Shown here piece by piece: positions 12,526 to 21,885 of a stretch of 64,000 bases of DNA. The position numbers and the translations under genes are program-made. Origin of the DNA: Plecoglossus altivelis (lineage: Eukaryota > Chordata > Actinopteri > Osmeriformes > Plecoglossidae); assembly GCA_036571765.1 (NCBI GenBank), contig BROE01000025.1, forward strand, positions 6,511,703 to 6,575,702, read 5' to 3'. How positions within the stretch are numbered: the first letter of the stretch is position 1; every line of letters starts with the position of its first letter. The notes below the pieces were generated by a model. That model saw nothing but the letters and a program-made list of their open reading frames with translations, was not told the origin of the DNA and made no database searches.

Positions 12526-15053
12526 TCTTGCCTGGTCACCAGCACAGCAACATCGTGGTGAGCAGGGTGTGTGTCGCTCTGAGGGTTCAGGCCCTTCTGC
12601 CAGGCACAGAAGCTGGACAGAGTGGTGTCAGCATGGTGGACGATCTTCAGCCCTTTCTGAGGAAGACACACAACCGCACGGAATGGTCAAGCAATCGCAG
12701 CCCCCCACACTCGTAGGTCGAGGTGTGTCGCGACTGTGTTGGCGTGTGTATTTGTGACCACTGTGTGAGTGTCTGTGTGTTCACGTGTGTATTTGTGACC
12801 ACCGTGTGAGTGTCTGTGTGTTCACGTGTGGATTTGTGACCACCGTGTGAGTGTGTGTGTGTTCACGTGTGTATTTGTGACCACCATGCGAGTGTGTGTG
12901 TGTTCATGTGTGTATTTGTGACCACCGTATGAGTGTGTGTGTGTTCACGTGTGTATTTGTGACCACCGTGTGAGTGTGTGTGTGTTCACGTGTGTGTTTG
13001 TGACCACCATGCGAGTGTGTGTGTGTTCACGTGTGATAGTGAGTCACCTCCTCGGCCTGCAGCAGGATGAGACGCACCAACACGATGTGGATGGCGTTGC
13101 CAATACTGGCGTCGTGGAAAATCCCTGCCACCTAACCACAGAAAAGACATTCACTCTGGACGGGTAGTTTGATCAATTACTGAATCTACTGATGTGATAA
13201 TCGACTGGCTGGCTGGCTGGCTGGCTGGTTGGCTGTCTGGATGGCTGTACTGATTGGCTGGCTGGATGGCTGTACCGATTGGCTGCCTGGCTGTATTTAT
13301 TGGCTGGATGGCTGTACTGATTGGCTGGCTGGATGGCTGTACCGATTGGCTGCCTGGCTGTATTTATTGGCTGGATGGCTGTACCGATTGGCTGGCTGGC
13401 TGTACTTACCATGTTCATGATGGTGAAGATGTAGGCCTCCACGTTCTCGCTGCCGTGGTAACTGATGAGCTTGGAGTCGACCACCACCATGGTCTCCACC
13501 CACCTCTCTCTGCTGACTGAGCGGGGCTTCACCCTGCGGGGGTCACGGAGCCCCCCTCTCCCCTGCTCCTGCTCCTCCCTCTCCCACTCCTCCCGTTCCC
13601 TCTCTACCTGGAGAGAGTCACCTGGAGCATCTGGAGCAGGGAAAACACGCACAGGACGCCATCACGCACAGGACGCCATCACGCACAGGACGCCATCACG
13701 CACAGGACGCCATCACGCACAGGACGCCATCACGCACAGGATGCCATCACGCACAGGATGCCATCACGCACAGGACGCCATCACGCACAGGACGCCATCA
13801 CGCACAGGATGCCATCACGCACAGGACGCCATCACGCATAGGACACCATCACGCACAGGACACCATCACACACAGGACACCATCACACATAGGACACTAT
13901 CACGCACAGGACACCATCACGCACAGGACACCATCACGCACAGGATACGATCTATCACACAGGACGCCATCACACATAGGACGCCATCACGCATAGGATA
14001 CGATCTATCACACAGGACGCCATCACGCACAGGATGTTGTCACATACCGTTACACACACATGCAGATGCACAAACACAGAAAATGCTATTAGACACGGGA
14101 CGCTACCACACACCTGGCAATCATACTGTATAATTAGCTGACTCCTGCATACATCAGAAAGTGCATTTGACTTCCCCGAGGCTGTAGTCTCATTTTACAG
14201 ATGAGTTATCTTCCACCATACACACACGCACACGCACATCCACTCTACCTTTGACCCCGCAGGGACTGGGCGCACGCTGATCTTCGGGGCTTCTGCGTCG
14301 CCTCCTCCCCGTTGCCGTGGTGACATGGGGGTACACCAGGTGGGGTTGCGGACCCCCCTCTCCTTCGGCAGGGCCCCCCCCGGAAGGCTCTATGAAGAAC
14401 GATCCCTCGGGGAGCGAGAACACACCCTGCTGTGGGAAACACACACAGGCGAGCGTCGTAAAGCACAGCATCGCATCATCGCTCAACAGCACGCAGCAGT
14501 GAAATCGATGCATTCCTACGAGTCACTTAGAGGCTGATTTTGAGCGCAGTGGAGTGCTTTATCAGAGAAATCGCAACACAAGCCTCGCAAGTTTGACAGG
14601 CTGCCAAATGACGCCATGGAAACTGCATCACAAATGATATACTACCTGTCGGCAAGAGGGAATATTTTACAACCATTACAAACAATCTCAAGTTTCTCCT
14701 TTCCTCATGTCAGGGAGGAATGAGATCGCCTCAGGCCTGGAAGATTGTAGGAGATCCTGTGTTACAGTCCACAGGTAAGTCTACGTGTAGGCGTATAGCT
14801 CAGTCTACAGGGTGGTGTACAGGTATGTGCACAGGTAAGTCTATAGGTCAGTCTGAGGGCAAGTCTACAGGTATATTGGACAGGTCTCGTCCCAGTCTGT
14901 AACATGGCCTAAGACACAGAGCAAGAGGCAGGAATCCATCAACTGCCAAAGGTTCCATGCTAACATGAACAAACCTTCCCTGGGGCACTGAATTGTCTCT
15001 TAAGTATGCCATGCAAGTTTCTACCAGTGCTGAATCTCACACACACTCACACA

Positions 15054-15092
<39 letters not shown>

Positions 15093-18000
15093 CACTCAGT
15101 CTAATCATTCTCTCTACACTAGCTACACCCTCTCTGCAGGGCATTCAGTCCAGCTGATTATTCAGTTATCTGCATGAGTGTGTATGTCTGTCCAGACATG
15201 TTTAAGCAGCACGGGGGGGAGGGAGGGGGGAGACCCCCTCCCTGCATTTCTAAAGCAACAGGCAAATGAGTTGAAACAGCCTGAAGGGTAGTAGAAGAAC
15301 AACTGCATAAGACAGTAATGGTAGAAGAAGAAGAAGCCTGCAGGATATGAATAAGACGGTACTAGACAGTGATAGAACTACAAGATGCCTGGAGAAGGGG
15401 ATGGTGACTGTCCTGGTTCAGCCTGGAGAAGGAGGAGGAGGAGGAGGAGGAGGAGGAGAAGACGTGTGGTGTGTATACCATGGTATGACTACCACAGTCC
15501 ACTACAGTATCTTAATTCTGATGCTGTAATAATGTAAACTAAAGATTCCTCCTCAGTCCAGACCTCACTGTAGGAAGCACCTCTCTTAGTTCAAGCTCTC
15601 CTGCAGTTCCATCCTAGCCTTTCTAACCGGACCAGATGGGAAGTTTGGATGACTCACTTCTGGATAGTTTCAGCTACAGCCTGCCAAGTCTACGCATATC
15701 TGTCCTCACTGGGAAAACAGAAACATCAACATGTAAGGTTGCCAGGTTTATTCAGCTCTCCCAGAACTTCAGGGGTTGCCAGGTTTGTTTGGTTCGTTCC
15801 TGAGGTCAGGGGTGGGTTTCTGGTTATCTCAGCTGAGGGTTGAGGACTGAGAGGTTGAGAGAGACTGACAGAGATAAAGCGGAGAGAGAGAGCATGCGAG
15901 ACAGAAAGAGAGAAAGAGAGAGTCAAGGAGAGAAAGAAAGAGAGAGGGGAGGAGAGGGAGAGTGAAGGAGTGAGAGAGGAAAAGAAAGGAGAGAGGAGGA
16001 GAGGAGAGAGAGTAAAGGTGCGAGGGAGGAGAGAGAGAGAGGGAAGGAGAGAGAGAAGAGGAGAGAGTGAAGGAGAGAGAGAGGGAAGGAAAAAGAGAGT
16101 GACGGAGAGCGAGAGAGAGCGAAAGAGAGAGAAGGAGAGAGGGGAGGATAGGAGAGAGAGAGCATGGATGTGGGTGTGTCTCCTCACAGCTTCAAGAGCT
16201 CACAGAGAAAGCATGCAGACTGCTGGGACGCTTGTGTGCCAGCAAGCCTGCACGCTCTACACAACTACACAACACACAGCTACACAACACACAACATGCT
16301 TGACGAAGGCTCTCATACGAAAGCTAATGTCCGATTTAGCGTTCGTGTAATGCGAATCTCTGGTTTCTACCCCATCCATAACATATCTTTTTAAATGACT
16401 TTGACGTATTATTTTCGAAAGGACCGTTTTAAGTTGCTGCACGAGGAGTCTGGATGTCTTGGATTTTCCACCAGATCAAAGTCGTCTCGTCGCTTCTGTC
16501 TATTTTATTGTTGATCTTTAGTCAGTTATGATTTTAGCTCAAATGCTTAAACATATGGAGGGTAGCATATCAGGCTGAGAGGAATGTTAGAGAGAGGCCC
16601 ATCCAAACATTTAGACCAACTCTCTCCTCTCTCCTCCCTCCCTCCCTCCCTCTCTCTTTCCCTCCCCTCTCTCTCCCTCTCGCTCTTCTTACACTCTCAC
16701 TCTCCAATCTCTTTCTACAAGCTAATATACTCTAGATTAGGGTGTACACTATTCACAATATGTTTCTATTATTGTTGTTTTAGGTTTAAATGAACCGTTA
16801 AGAATTGTCAACAAGAGCAGCCATTACAAATGACTCCAACTAAAAACTCTTAACTATCTCTCTCTCTCTTTCTCTCTCTTTCTCTCCCCAATCTCTCTAT
16901 CTATGAACCTCTCTCCATGTTTTACAGACCAGTCTACTGTACTACTGTGGGTGTTTAGGTCCATGGTATTCCTGCTAATCCCTTAACAACCAGCCAGAGC
17001 ATGCCCAGAAGCTAACGCAGCCAACATGAAAGAGATGTCAAAACGTTTGGCTTCTGATGTGTGCATTGTGTCTTGGGACTAAGAGAGGGCTTGTCTATGT
17101 TGTCCTAGGTTTGCTCCTCTTTCTCCTGAGCAACCCTAACCCTGACCCTGCTGATGCTGCTTTGACGCAGCCCTTGGACTGGACGCGCACCCAGAGACAA
17201 ATCCACACTGCTGTTCGTTCTCTCTTCGAACCCCCTCCTCCCCACCTCCTCCTCCTCCTCGCCTCTCCCTGTTCAGTCTCATACTCTGTGAGTTCCTAAC
17301 CTTTCACTCCCTCCCCCCTCCCCTCCTCCCTCTTCTCCTCCCTCCCTCCCTTCCGATCCTCCCCTCCATCTCTCTCTTCCAACCAGCCTACCCCAGCGGT
17401 GAGGGTGCCAGGGCCAGGGGAGGCCACAATAACACGGCCTAGTGTCCTAAATACAGCAGCCATGTGGAACTGCTTTACTCCTGTTTCCTGCCGCTGTGGC
17501 TTAGAGACAGAGCGTGAATAGGAGCGAGACGCAGAGACAAAGAGAGAGGGGCGGGAGAGGGAATGAGGGGAGAAGAGAGGGAGAAAAAGGGACAGAGGAG
17601 GAAGGGAACGGAGAGGGAGAAAGACTAAGAGACAGAGAGAGATGAAGGAGAAGAGGAAGATTAAGAGGTAGGGAGGACAAGACAGAGAGACACAGAGAGA
17701 GAGAGACAGAGAGACAGAGACAGAGACAAAGAGAGAGACAGAGACAAAGAGAGAGTGGGAGCATCTGTGATGAGGACTTGCAGTGTCACAGTATTCCTGT
17801 CACATTTTCCTGTACAAAGCGGTCAAAAATAACCCCAAAATCGAGGCGACTGCTCTGGCTGTAAGTAAAGAACGTCTCCAGAACAGTTGGAATAAGCACG
17901 TTCTTTACCCAGGACACAGTCCTAGAATCCCAGCCCTGGACCTGCCTGTACATGCTCCTCGCACAGCCTCCAGGGTGCTGGTATATCTAACTCTGTTGGT

Positions 18001-19349
18001 TTAAGATGGATTCAAACACATGCCGCAGTCAAAGACTCCGCCGATCCCCTCTAACTGCAACACCACACCACTCCAAGCACAAAGAACAAAAGCTAATTAG
18101 AGTCCCGATTAACACCGAGACAATGAAAGGCATTCACCTACGAAAAAAAACTAAAACGACCGATCCGCAGAACTGGCGTCGTGTCCAGCTTACATCCTCT
18201 GCTGCAACAGTTCCTAGTTAGGGGTGAACACATTTGATCCTCATTGTCGTGACCGCAGAAGTGTGGGTCGAGTCCACCGAGCTGAGAGGGTGAGAGACCT
18301 CAGTGTTGCATTCCAGACACACATGCCAGCTCCGCGGGCCCTGACGCCTGCCGCGCGCCAAGAAGCTCTCGCGCTATTATTACACTCCACCAATCCCAGC
18401 CAACCTGGAGAGAATAGAGATCCAATCGTTCTAGCTCCAGTCAGCTGTGGCGAGGCAGGCAACCAATCGGATTGCAATACCACATCCTGGCAGTGGTGAT
18501 AACCAATTAGGGATGAGGAAGAGCAGGCCTGACTGCCTGCTGCAGCAGGCGGACAGTCTTTACAAGCTAGGCAGACAGTAGGTCAGCAAACAAGCATGAC
18601 TGACAGCCAGTCAGGATACAAGATCTTGCAGGAGAGAAGCATTCCTGCTCAGACCAGAGGCCCTTTCTAAATACCGCAACAGGAACAGCCTCCCTTGCTC
18701 TCTCCGTCTAGCAACACACCAATCAGAAGAGGTTTGACGGACCACATCTGCGATCGGGTGACGTCTGAGCATGAGGAGATAAAGAATTCTCCCTCTTCGG
18801 CCATGTTTGGGTTGGAGATGACTCCAAGGGCCACGAGGGGTAAAGGGGACATGTTTGACTTGTTGAGATGGGGCCCAAGTTAAACAGCCAGAGACATACA
18901 TCACAGCCAAACGTAACACAAGCGATAAATTTAAAGAAGGAAGTTCCTTCTCTTCCGCATTCGACCCAATTAACACAGCGCCACATGACATGCCTGCTCG
19001 ACAACAATACTAGCCACTGATCTGTGACTAGTATTGACTGCAACAGTATCAACAGTACGTTTTTGATAACCTGAATGCACTGTCCTCTTTTAATCGGAAG
19101 CTAAATCAAATATTTCTCTAGACTGGGGCCGAGTGAAAGATTAGGTGATTGACTTGGGAGTTGAAAGACAGATGGAAAGAGATGGAAGGAAGGAGAAGAG
19201 ATAGGGTAGAAACAGAGAGAGGGAAAGAGAGAGAAACAGAGGGAGAGAGACAGATGACAGAAACAGGGCGAGGGAGAGAGATGACAGAAACAGACAGAGA
19301 GAGAGAGAGGGGGGTCAGTGCAGGGGAGAGAGAGAGGGTCAGTGCATGG

Positions 19350-19408
<59 letters not shown>

Positions 19409-20630
19409 AGGGTCAGTGCAGGGGAGAGAGGGGACAGCCTTGTGGGTCTGCAGGGAAGTTGCTCTGCAAACACTCTCAGGAAGCCCCCTTCAAGGGTGCA
19501 CCACCAACAGACAAGCCTCTGTCAGAGCAAGAGAGAGGGGGTTTGCTTAGTGAACTGTGACCATTTAGACCACATACCAAGCTGGTCTCAGGTCTCTCTT
19601 GAGCAACGGTGCCTGTAAAACCAGGATCAAACCAAGTCTCTGTTAATATGAGGGCTTTGGAAATGGGTACATCTTATAATTTCGGAGGTTCCACCTTGTG
19701 AAATGAAAAAAAGAAAAGCATATTGGTGCGCGTTACCTGCAAACGGACAAAAATGCATCTCGTGGTTTTTGGGTCCTTACCAGTCCAACACAGGTGCTGA
19801 TGGCTGCAATCCCACGCGCGACAGAATCCGTAACTGTGCCAATGAGGTGGCAGGAATTCCCCCTGGGTGAATGATGCTCTGTCCGATTAAGGCTTCCATT
19901 ACGTCTCTCCAGAATGTAATCATTAGACAACAGGTGATTGTTCACAGTTAAATTCATAAATAATTCGCGACCCTTAAAGTTAATTTGGTAATAGACGGGT
20001 CCCTCCAACCGTCGCAGGTCACGCTTGGACCGCCCTCGACCAAAGTTGAAAGACAAAGAGTGTGACACAAACTGGTTGTCCCCGTCAACTCTCACGGGAT
20101 AGACCACGGAAAGATCCGACCCTGGCTGGAACAGGCGACCTGTGGTGGAAACAGAACCGGTATTCAGCCGTGCGTAAAGATGATTCGGACACTTAACCGA
20201 CTCAGACCGTTAATATTTGCAGCAAGCATTCAATCTAGACTACCACAGACCGTTGATTAGAAATGCATGCGCTAAAAAGTGTGGTGTGTGATGTTTTAAA
20301 ACAATCGACTCCAGATCACTTGATGTGATTTATTGAAAAAAAAAAAATTTGATGCACTATAATGGCATCAATTTATAAGCACATCTATCGTCTAAATGTG
20401 ACACATTTTAGTATGAACACACAAAAAGAAAATGCGCATGTACTGAATCTTAATCATGCACGTGGCAATATTATCAGTTGAACCGCACAGCCCGGTGGAA
20501 CAAGGTTGCAACAGAAACACTGACCTGGATTCGAGAGCAGACTGCTTGGCAGGGGGATCTCGACATGGCTGGCGGCCAGAACTAAGAACAAATGAAGGAA
20601 AAGGACCCGCCAGACCAACGGACATCGCAT
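3888..20630 (-). CDS. adamts12: ADAMTS12 secreted metalloproteinase, complete 24-exon gene
   Basis: The product is a secreted zinc metalloproteinase of the extracellular matrix; family members cleave matrix proteins such as COMP and aggrecan. Coding exons in transcript order: 20525-20630, 19781-20139, 14249-14429, 13410-13630, 13048-13131, 12532-12656, 12072-12221, 11645-11788, 11293-11437, 11094-11186, 10763-10908, 10307-10476, 9898-10031, 9398-9518, 7908-8152, 7594-7735, 7342-7468, 6990-7200, 5705-6895, 5364-5516, 4985-5161, 4756-4902, 4333-4483, 3888-4006. All junctions keep phase, giving 4842 nt and 1613 aa, close to human ADAMTS12 (about 1594 aa). Domain order is signal peptide, prodomain, catalytic, disintegrin-like, TSR1, Cys-rich, spacer, TSR2-4, mucin, TSR5-8, PLAC. 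ADAMTS7 has the same layout, but stretches such as GGKYCTGERKRYR and QLQYGPNATFC fit ADAMTS12 better. One intron uses a GC donor. Introns are mostly simple repeat. Confidence 0.93.
4041..4262. repeat. (CA)n with CAGTCCCACGCACACACATA units
   Basis: A CA tract containing repeated CAGTCCCACGCACAC units fills most of the last adamts12 intron. Confidence 0.92.
4604..4750. repeat. 33-bp minisatellite beside adamts12 exon 22
   Basis: TTCCTGTGTTCCTTGACTTC is followed by CAGTGTGCCCTAC or CTGTGTGCCCTAC in alternating copies, ending within a few bases of the donor of exon 4756-4902. Confidence 0.88.
5705..6895 (-). CDS. adamts12: adamts12 exon 19: mucin-like domain in one large exon
   Basis: This 1191-nt exon (397 codons, phase 0 at both ends) begins by completing TSR4 (CPVTCGGGVRSRLVTC), then runs into a long low-complexity domain and ends in WEVGNWSE, the start of TSR5. 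The low-complexity part has a Thr/Ser/Pro-rich section suited to O-glycosylation, a central Glu/Arg tract at about 6420-6500, and a Pro/Lys/Arg-rich tail (repeated PKG and RPK patterns). ADAMTS7 and ADAMTS12 both have a mucin module here, and it can carry glycosaminoglycan in ADAMTS7. The sequence is not expected to be conserved; position and composition make the call. Confidence 0.9.
6990..8152 (-). CDS. adamts12: adamts12 exons 15-18: spacer and TSR2-TSR4 start
   Basis: Exon 15 (7908-8152) carries the spacer start GYVDVGLIPEGARDV and the FLNGNYIIQWNG core. Exon 16 (7594-7735) ends the spacer (NPGIKYEYTI) and opens TSR2 (WTDCSTSCG). Exon 17 (7342-7468) and exon 18 (6990-7200) carry the rest of TSR2, TSR3 (ACSASCGLEGVRKRTVLC) and the start of TSR4 (WAVGNWST). 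Phases run 0, 1, 2, 0 without a break. The acceptor of exon 15 is fed by an 18-bp tandem repeat. Confidence 0.92.
7203..7245. repeat. (GGGA)n tract next to adamts12 exon 18 acceptor
   Basis: On the gene strand this is a (TCCC)n polypyrimidine run directly before the CCTCCAG acceptor of exon 6990-7200. Confidence 0.85.
7470..7528. repeat. (GA)n tract next to adamts12 exon 17 acceptor
   Basis: The run reads as (TC)n on the gene strand and serves as the polypyrimidine tract of the exon 7342-7468 acceptor. Confidence 0.88.
7866..7898. repeat. (CCCT)n tract
   Basis: Tetranucleotide run just downstream (gene sense) of the exon 15 donor. Confidence 0.85.
8153..8214. repeat. 18-bp GGAGGAGCCATCAGGGGG minisatellite at exon 15 acceptor
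   Basis: Three to four 18-bp units run directly into the splice acceptor of exon 7908-8152; on the gene strand each unit contains CTCCTCCCCC. Confidence 0.9.
8459..8692. repeat. Alternating (GT)n and (GA)n blocks
   Basis: Repeated cassettes of GTGTGTGT followed by GAGAGAGA, spaced 40-60 bp, lie in an adamts12 intron. Confidence 0.92.
8929..9192. repeat. (CT)n and (CCCT)n tract
   Basis: Long TCTCTC runs with CCCTCCCTCC blocks lie in the same intron as 8459-8692. Confidence 0.92.
9398..11186 (-). CDS. adamts12: adamts12 exons 10-14: disintegrin-like, TSR1 and Cys-rich domains
   Basis: Exons 11094-11186, 10763-10908, 10307-10476, 9898-10031 and 9398-9518 cover residues of about 506-726. The order visible is the disintegrin-like cysteines (NVCQVLWCSV, DGTRCG), the first thrombospondin repeat (WSSWSHCSRTCGAGVQSADR), then the cysteine-rich module (SEFNTVPYQNELYEW, PCELHCRP, DGTPCF, VEDSCGVCLGDGSSC). 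These modules direct substrate and matrix binding in the family. Spacing and cysteine order look complete. Confidence 0.92.
9671..9880. repeat. Duplicated CCTTCC / TCTC block
   Basis: A block starting CCTCCTTCCCACCCTCCCTC occurs twice, each followed by a TC run, filling the intron between exons 13 and 14. Confidence 0.85.
10206..10305. repeat. (GT/AT)n microsatellite
   Basis: GTGTAT repeats abut the donor of exon 10307-10476. Confidence 0.88.
10480..10735. repeat. GGAGA-rich minisatellite
   Basis: GAGAGGAG and GCAGACAGA units recur through the intron between exons 11 and 12. Confidence 0.8.
10915..11035. repeat. ACACACCCAAGTA / CA repeat
   Basis: CA-rich repeat in the intron between exons 10 and 11, with ACACACCCAAGTACACAC units. 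Confidence 0.82.
11293..13630 (-). CDS. adamts12: adamts12 exons 4-9: metalloproteinase domain
   Basis: Exons 13410-13630, 13048-13131, 12532-12656, 12072-12221, 11645-11788 and 11293-11437 encode residues of about 216-505. The domain opens with RERWVETMVVVDSK. The zinc-binding site HEMGHSFGIYHD is at about residues 404-415, with its codons split between the exons at 12072-12221 and 11645-11788, and a Met-turn FIMS follows. All catalytic residues expected of an active ADAMTS (three His and the Glu) are present. The exon at 12532 ends with a GC donor rather than GT. Confidence 0.93.
11462..11630. repeat. (CAGA)n / (GGCA)n tetranucleotide tract
   Basis: Runs of GACAGACAGACA and GGCAGGCAGGCA fill the intron between exons 8 and 9. 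Confidence 0.92.
11880..12070. repeat. CACAGACACCAC minisatellite
   Basis: Units of CAGACACCACTCAGTCA and CAGACACCACACACTCA occur in the intron between exons 7 and 8. Confidence 0.85.
12244..12530. repeat. (GT)n and (GA)n tract at the GC-donor exon
   Basis: Mixed GTGT and GAGA runs end with about 38 bp of GT immediately beside the GC donor at 12530-12531. Confidence 0.9.
12745..13037. repeat. About 41-bp minisatellite in adamts12 intron 5
   Basis: The unit GTTCACGTGTGTATTTGTGA plus CCACCGTGTGAGTGTGTGTGT recurs about seven times with small changes. Confidence 0.9.
13204..13402. repeat. GGCTGGCTGGATGGCTGTAC higher-order minisatellite
   Basis: Short GGCTG units are organised into a longer repeat of about 66 bp (GATTGGCTGGCTGGATGGCT ... 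TGTATTTATT). The end toward the gene forms the donor of exon 4. Confidence 0.88.
13646..14036. repeat. 17-bp CGCACAGGACGCCATCA minisatellite
   Basis: More than 20 copies of a 17-bp unit; later copies carry ATAGGACAC and GATACGATCTATC variants. It starts just outside the acceptor of exon 4. Confidence 0.93.
14249..20139 (-). CDS. adamts12: adamts12 exons 2-3: prodomain with furin sites and cysteine switch
   Basis: Exon 2 (19781-20139) and exon 3 (14249-14429) encode residues of about 36-215. Visible marks are the prodomain segment YPVRVDG, a dibasic RSKRD site, NLTVN glycosylation-type sequons, the GSFFIEP motif, a strong basic run RRRRRS for proprotein-convertase cleavage, and a terminal Cys-Gly-Val-Lys that matches the family's cysteine-switch position. 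The intron between them (14430-19780) is the longest in the gene. Confidence 0.9.
15036..15091. repeat. (CA)n microsatellite
   Basis: CACACACA run in adamts12 intron 2. Confidence 0.92.
15857..16165. repeat. (GA)n purine tract
   Basis: About 300 bp of interrupted GAGAGA and GGAGAGAGAG, all purine on the plus strand. Confidence 0.9.
17558..17756. repeat. GAGAGACAGAGACA purine-rich tract
   Basis: Interrupted GA/CAGA repeat in adamts12 intron 2. Confidence 0.88.
19150..19410. repeat. (GA)n tract near adamts12 exon 2
   Basis: Runs of GAGAGA contain a repeated GGGTCAGTGCA cassette at 19313, 19338 and 19411. Confidence 0.9.
20525..20630 (-). CDS. adamts12: adamts12 exon 1: start codon and signal peptide
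   Basis: The ATG at 20630-20628 opens 35 codons beginning MRCPLVWR. A hydrophobic core of the type VLFLHLFLVLAAS follows, which is a typical secretory signal peptide. The exon ends in phase 1 at a gtcagt donor and joins exon 2 (20139) to give Asn-Pro-Gly-Arg-Leu-Phe. An overlapping ATG in another frame at about 20637 also gives an open reading, but its phase does not fit exon 2, so the 20630 start was chosen. First exons are poorly conserved in this family, so the call rests on the signal-peptide character and the phase match. Confidence 0.72.
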
Positions 20631-21508
20631 ATTTCACCTAACCGGAATCAAGAGACCGGCAAAGATTCACAGGCATTGAAGTTCCGATTGCGCTAGAGGC
20701 GATCCGGTGACCACTTCGCTCCAACAGCCGCCGCTGTCATGCTCGCACCGAGGGTCAACTGTTGAGGAAGAACTTGCCGGGAAGAATGAGACGGAGGACT
20801 CCAGAACATGGTAAAACTGGGAGAAAGGGTGAACGCTCCAAGTTTGCGAGGGAGGGAGGGGAGGAGTGTGCGGGGCTAGTGTCTAGTTTCTTTCCAGGCG
20901 CGAGAGGAGAGCTGGCGCTGTGCTCTGCAGCTGCAGTGTGTGAACTCGGCGCTCCAGCTTGCTAGTGCAATCAAGAGGCTGCCATATGCTGGAGACTCGT
21001 CCCAGCACGTGGCCATGCACCCCCCCCCCCCCCCCCCACGCACACACACACACACGCACACACACACTGGACTCCCTATAAAAACTGACCAAAAGAGTTT
21101 ACCTAAGTTTAAGGTTTTAGGTAAACCTAAGTTTACCTAAATGCCCCCCCTCTCCTCCCTCCATTAAGAATTAGAGCACACCTTGCATGGTGTAAAAAGT
21201 ATATAAAATGTACCGCAACCGAAAAAACTGCTGGACCCATCTGGCCACACCGTTAAACATTCCCCCCGGTTCACCACTGTGCTCCCCGCAGGAGGTGGGG
21301 CGGAGGGGGTGTCAAATCTAGATAGTCGGTAGCCCTATCAGGTTGCATTGAAATAAATCGAGTGCTTTCAGACACAGCCCACACCCTCCAGTGCTGTGCA
21401 ACACAAAGCTACACATACAGGTCTCTTCTTTCAGTGCAATCTATCTGGCTTTCTCTTGGTCTCACTTGGACTTATCTACGCCGGACAGGAAGTCTTGACA
21501 TATATACG

Positions 21509-21649
21509 CCCTGGATCCTAGCCCTGGATCCTAGTCCTGGATCCTATCCCTGGATCCTAGTCCTGGATCCTAGCCCTGGATCCTAGTCCTGGATACTATC
21601 CCTGGATCCTAGTCCTGGATCCTAGTCCTGGATCCTAGCCCTGGATCCA
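21509..21649. repeat. 13-bp CCTGGATCCTAGT minisatellite
   Basis: Eleven units occur in tandem, ten of them holding GGATCC and one reading GGATAC. Confidence 0.92.
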
Positions 21650-21728
21650 ACCAATCAGAAGGTCAGGACCAGGATAGGCAGACTTATTTGTAAGCGCAAG
21701 ATGTCTTGTTTAAGATCTGGAGGCTAGA

Positions 21729-21885
21729 GGTGTGTGTGTCTGTGTGTCTGTCTGTGTGTGTCTCTATGTGTGTGAGTGTGTGTCTCTATATGTGTGTGTG
21801 TCTGTGTGTGTTTTTGTCTATATGTGTGTGTGTGTATGTGTCTCTGTGTGTGTGTGTCTCTATATGTGCGTGTGTATGTGTCTTT
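21729..21885. repeat. (GT)n with TCTATAT interruptions
   Basis: GTGTGTGTCTCTATATGTGT units. Confidence 0.9.

Larger units (their letters stand above)
14430..19780. other. adamts12 intron 2, no coding sequence recognised
   Basis: A 5.3-kb intron of unique sequence is interrupted by CA (15036-15091), GGA (15428-15460), GA (15857-16165), CT (16630-16690), CT (17300-17365), GA (17558-17756) and GA (19150-19410) tracts. Reading frames on both strands are short or repeat-derived. Confidence 0.7.

Noticed and set aside
13646..14036. Regular 17-bp direct repeats that might suggest a CRISPR array
   Set aside because: The units are contiguous with no spacers, vary gradually, and lie in a vertebrate intron; it is a minisatellite.
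11650..14513. ADAMTS7 as the identity of the first gene
   Set aside because: Domain layout is shared, but several conserved blocks (GGKYCTGERKRYR, QLQYGPNATFC, FGIDSNAVED) fit remembered ADAMTS12 sequence better. Some TSR residues resemble ADAMTS7, so a tree would settle it.
20392..20637. Alternative adamts12 start in the overlapping frame beginning MKYAMSVGL
   Set aside because: It would end exon 1 in phase 2, which does not match the phase-1 start of exon 2, and it lacks a good signal peptide.
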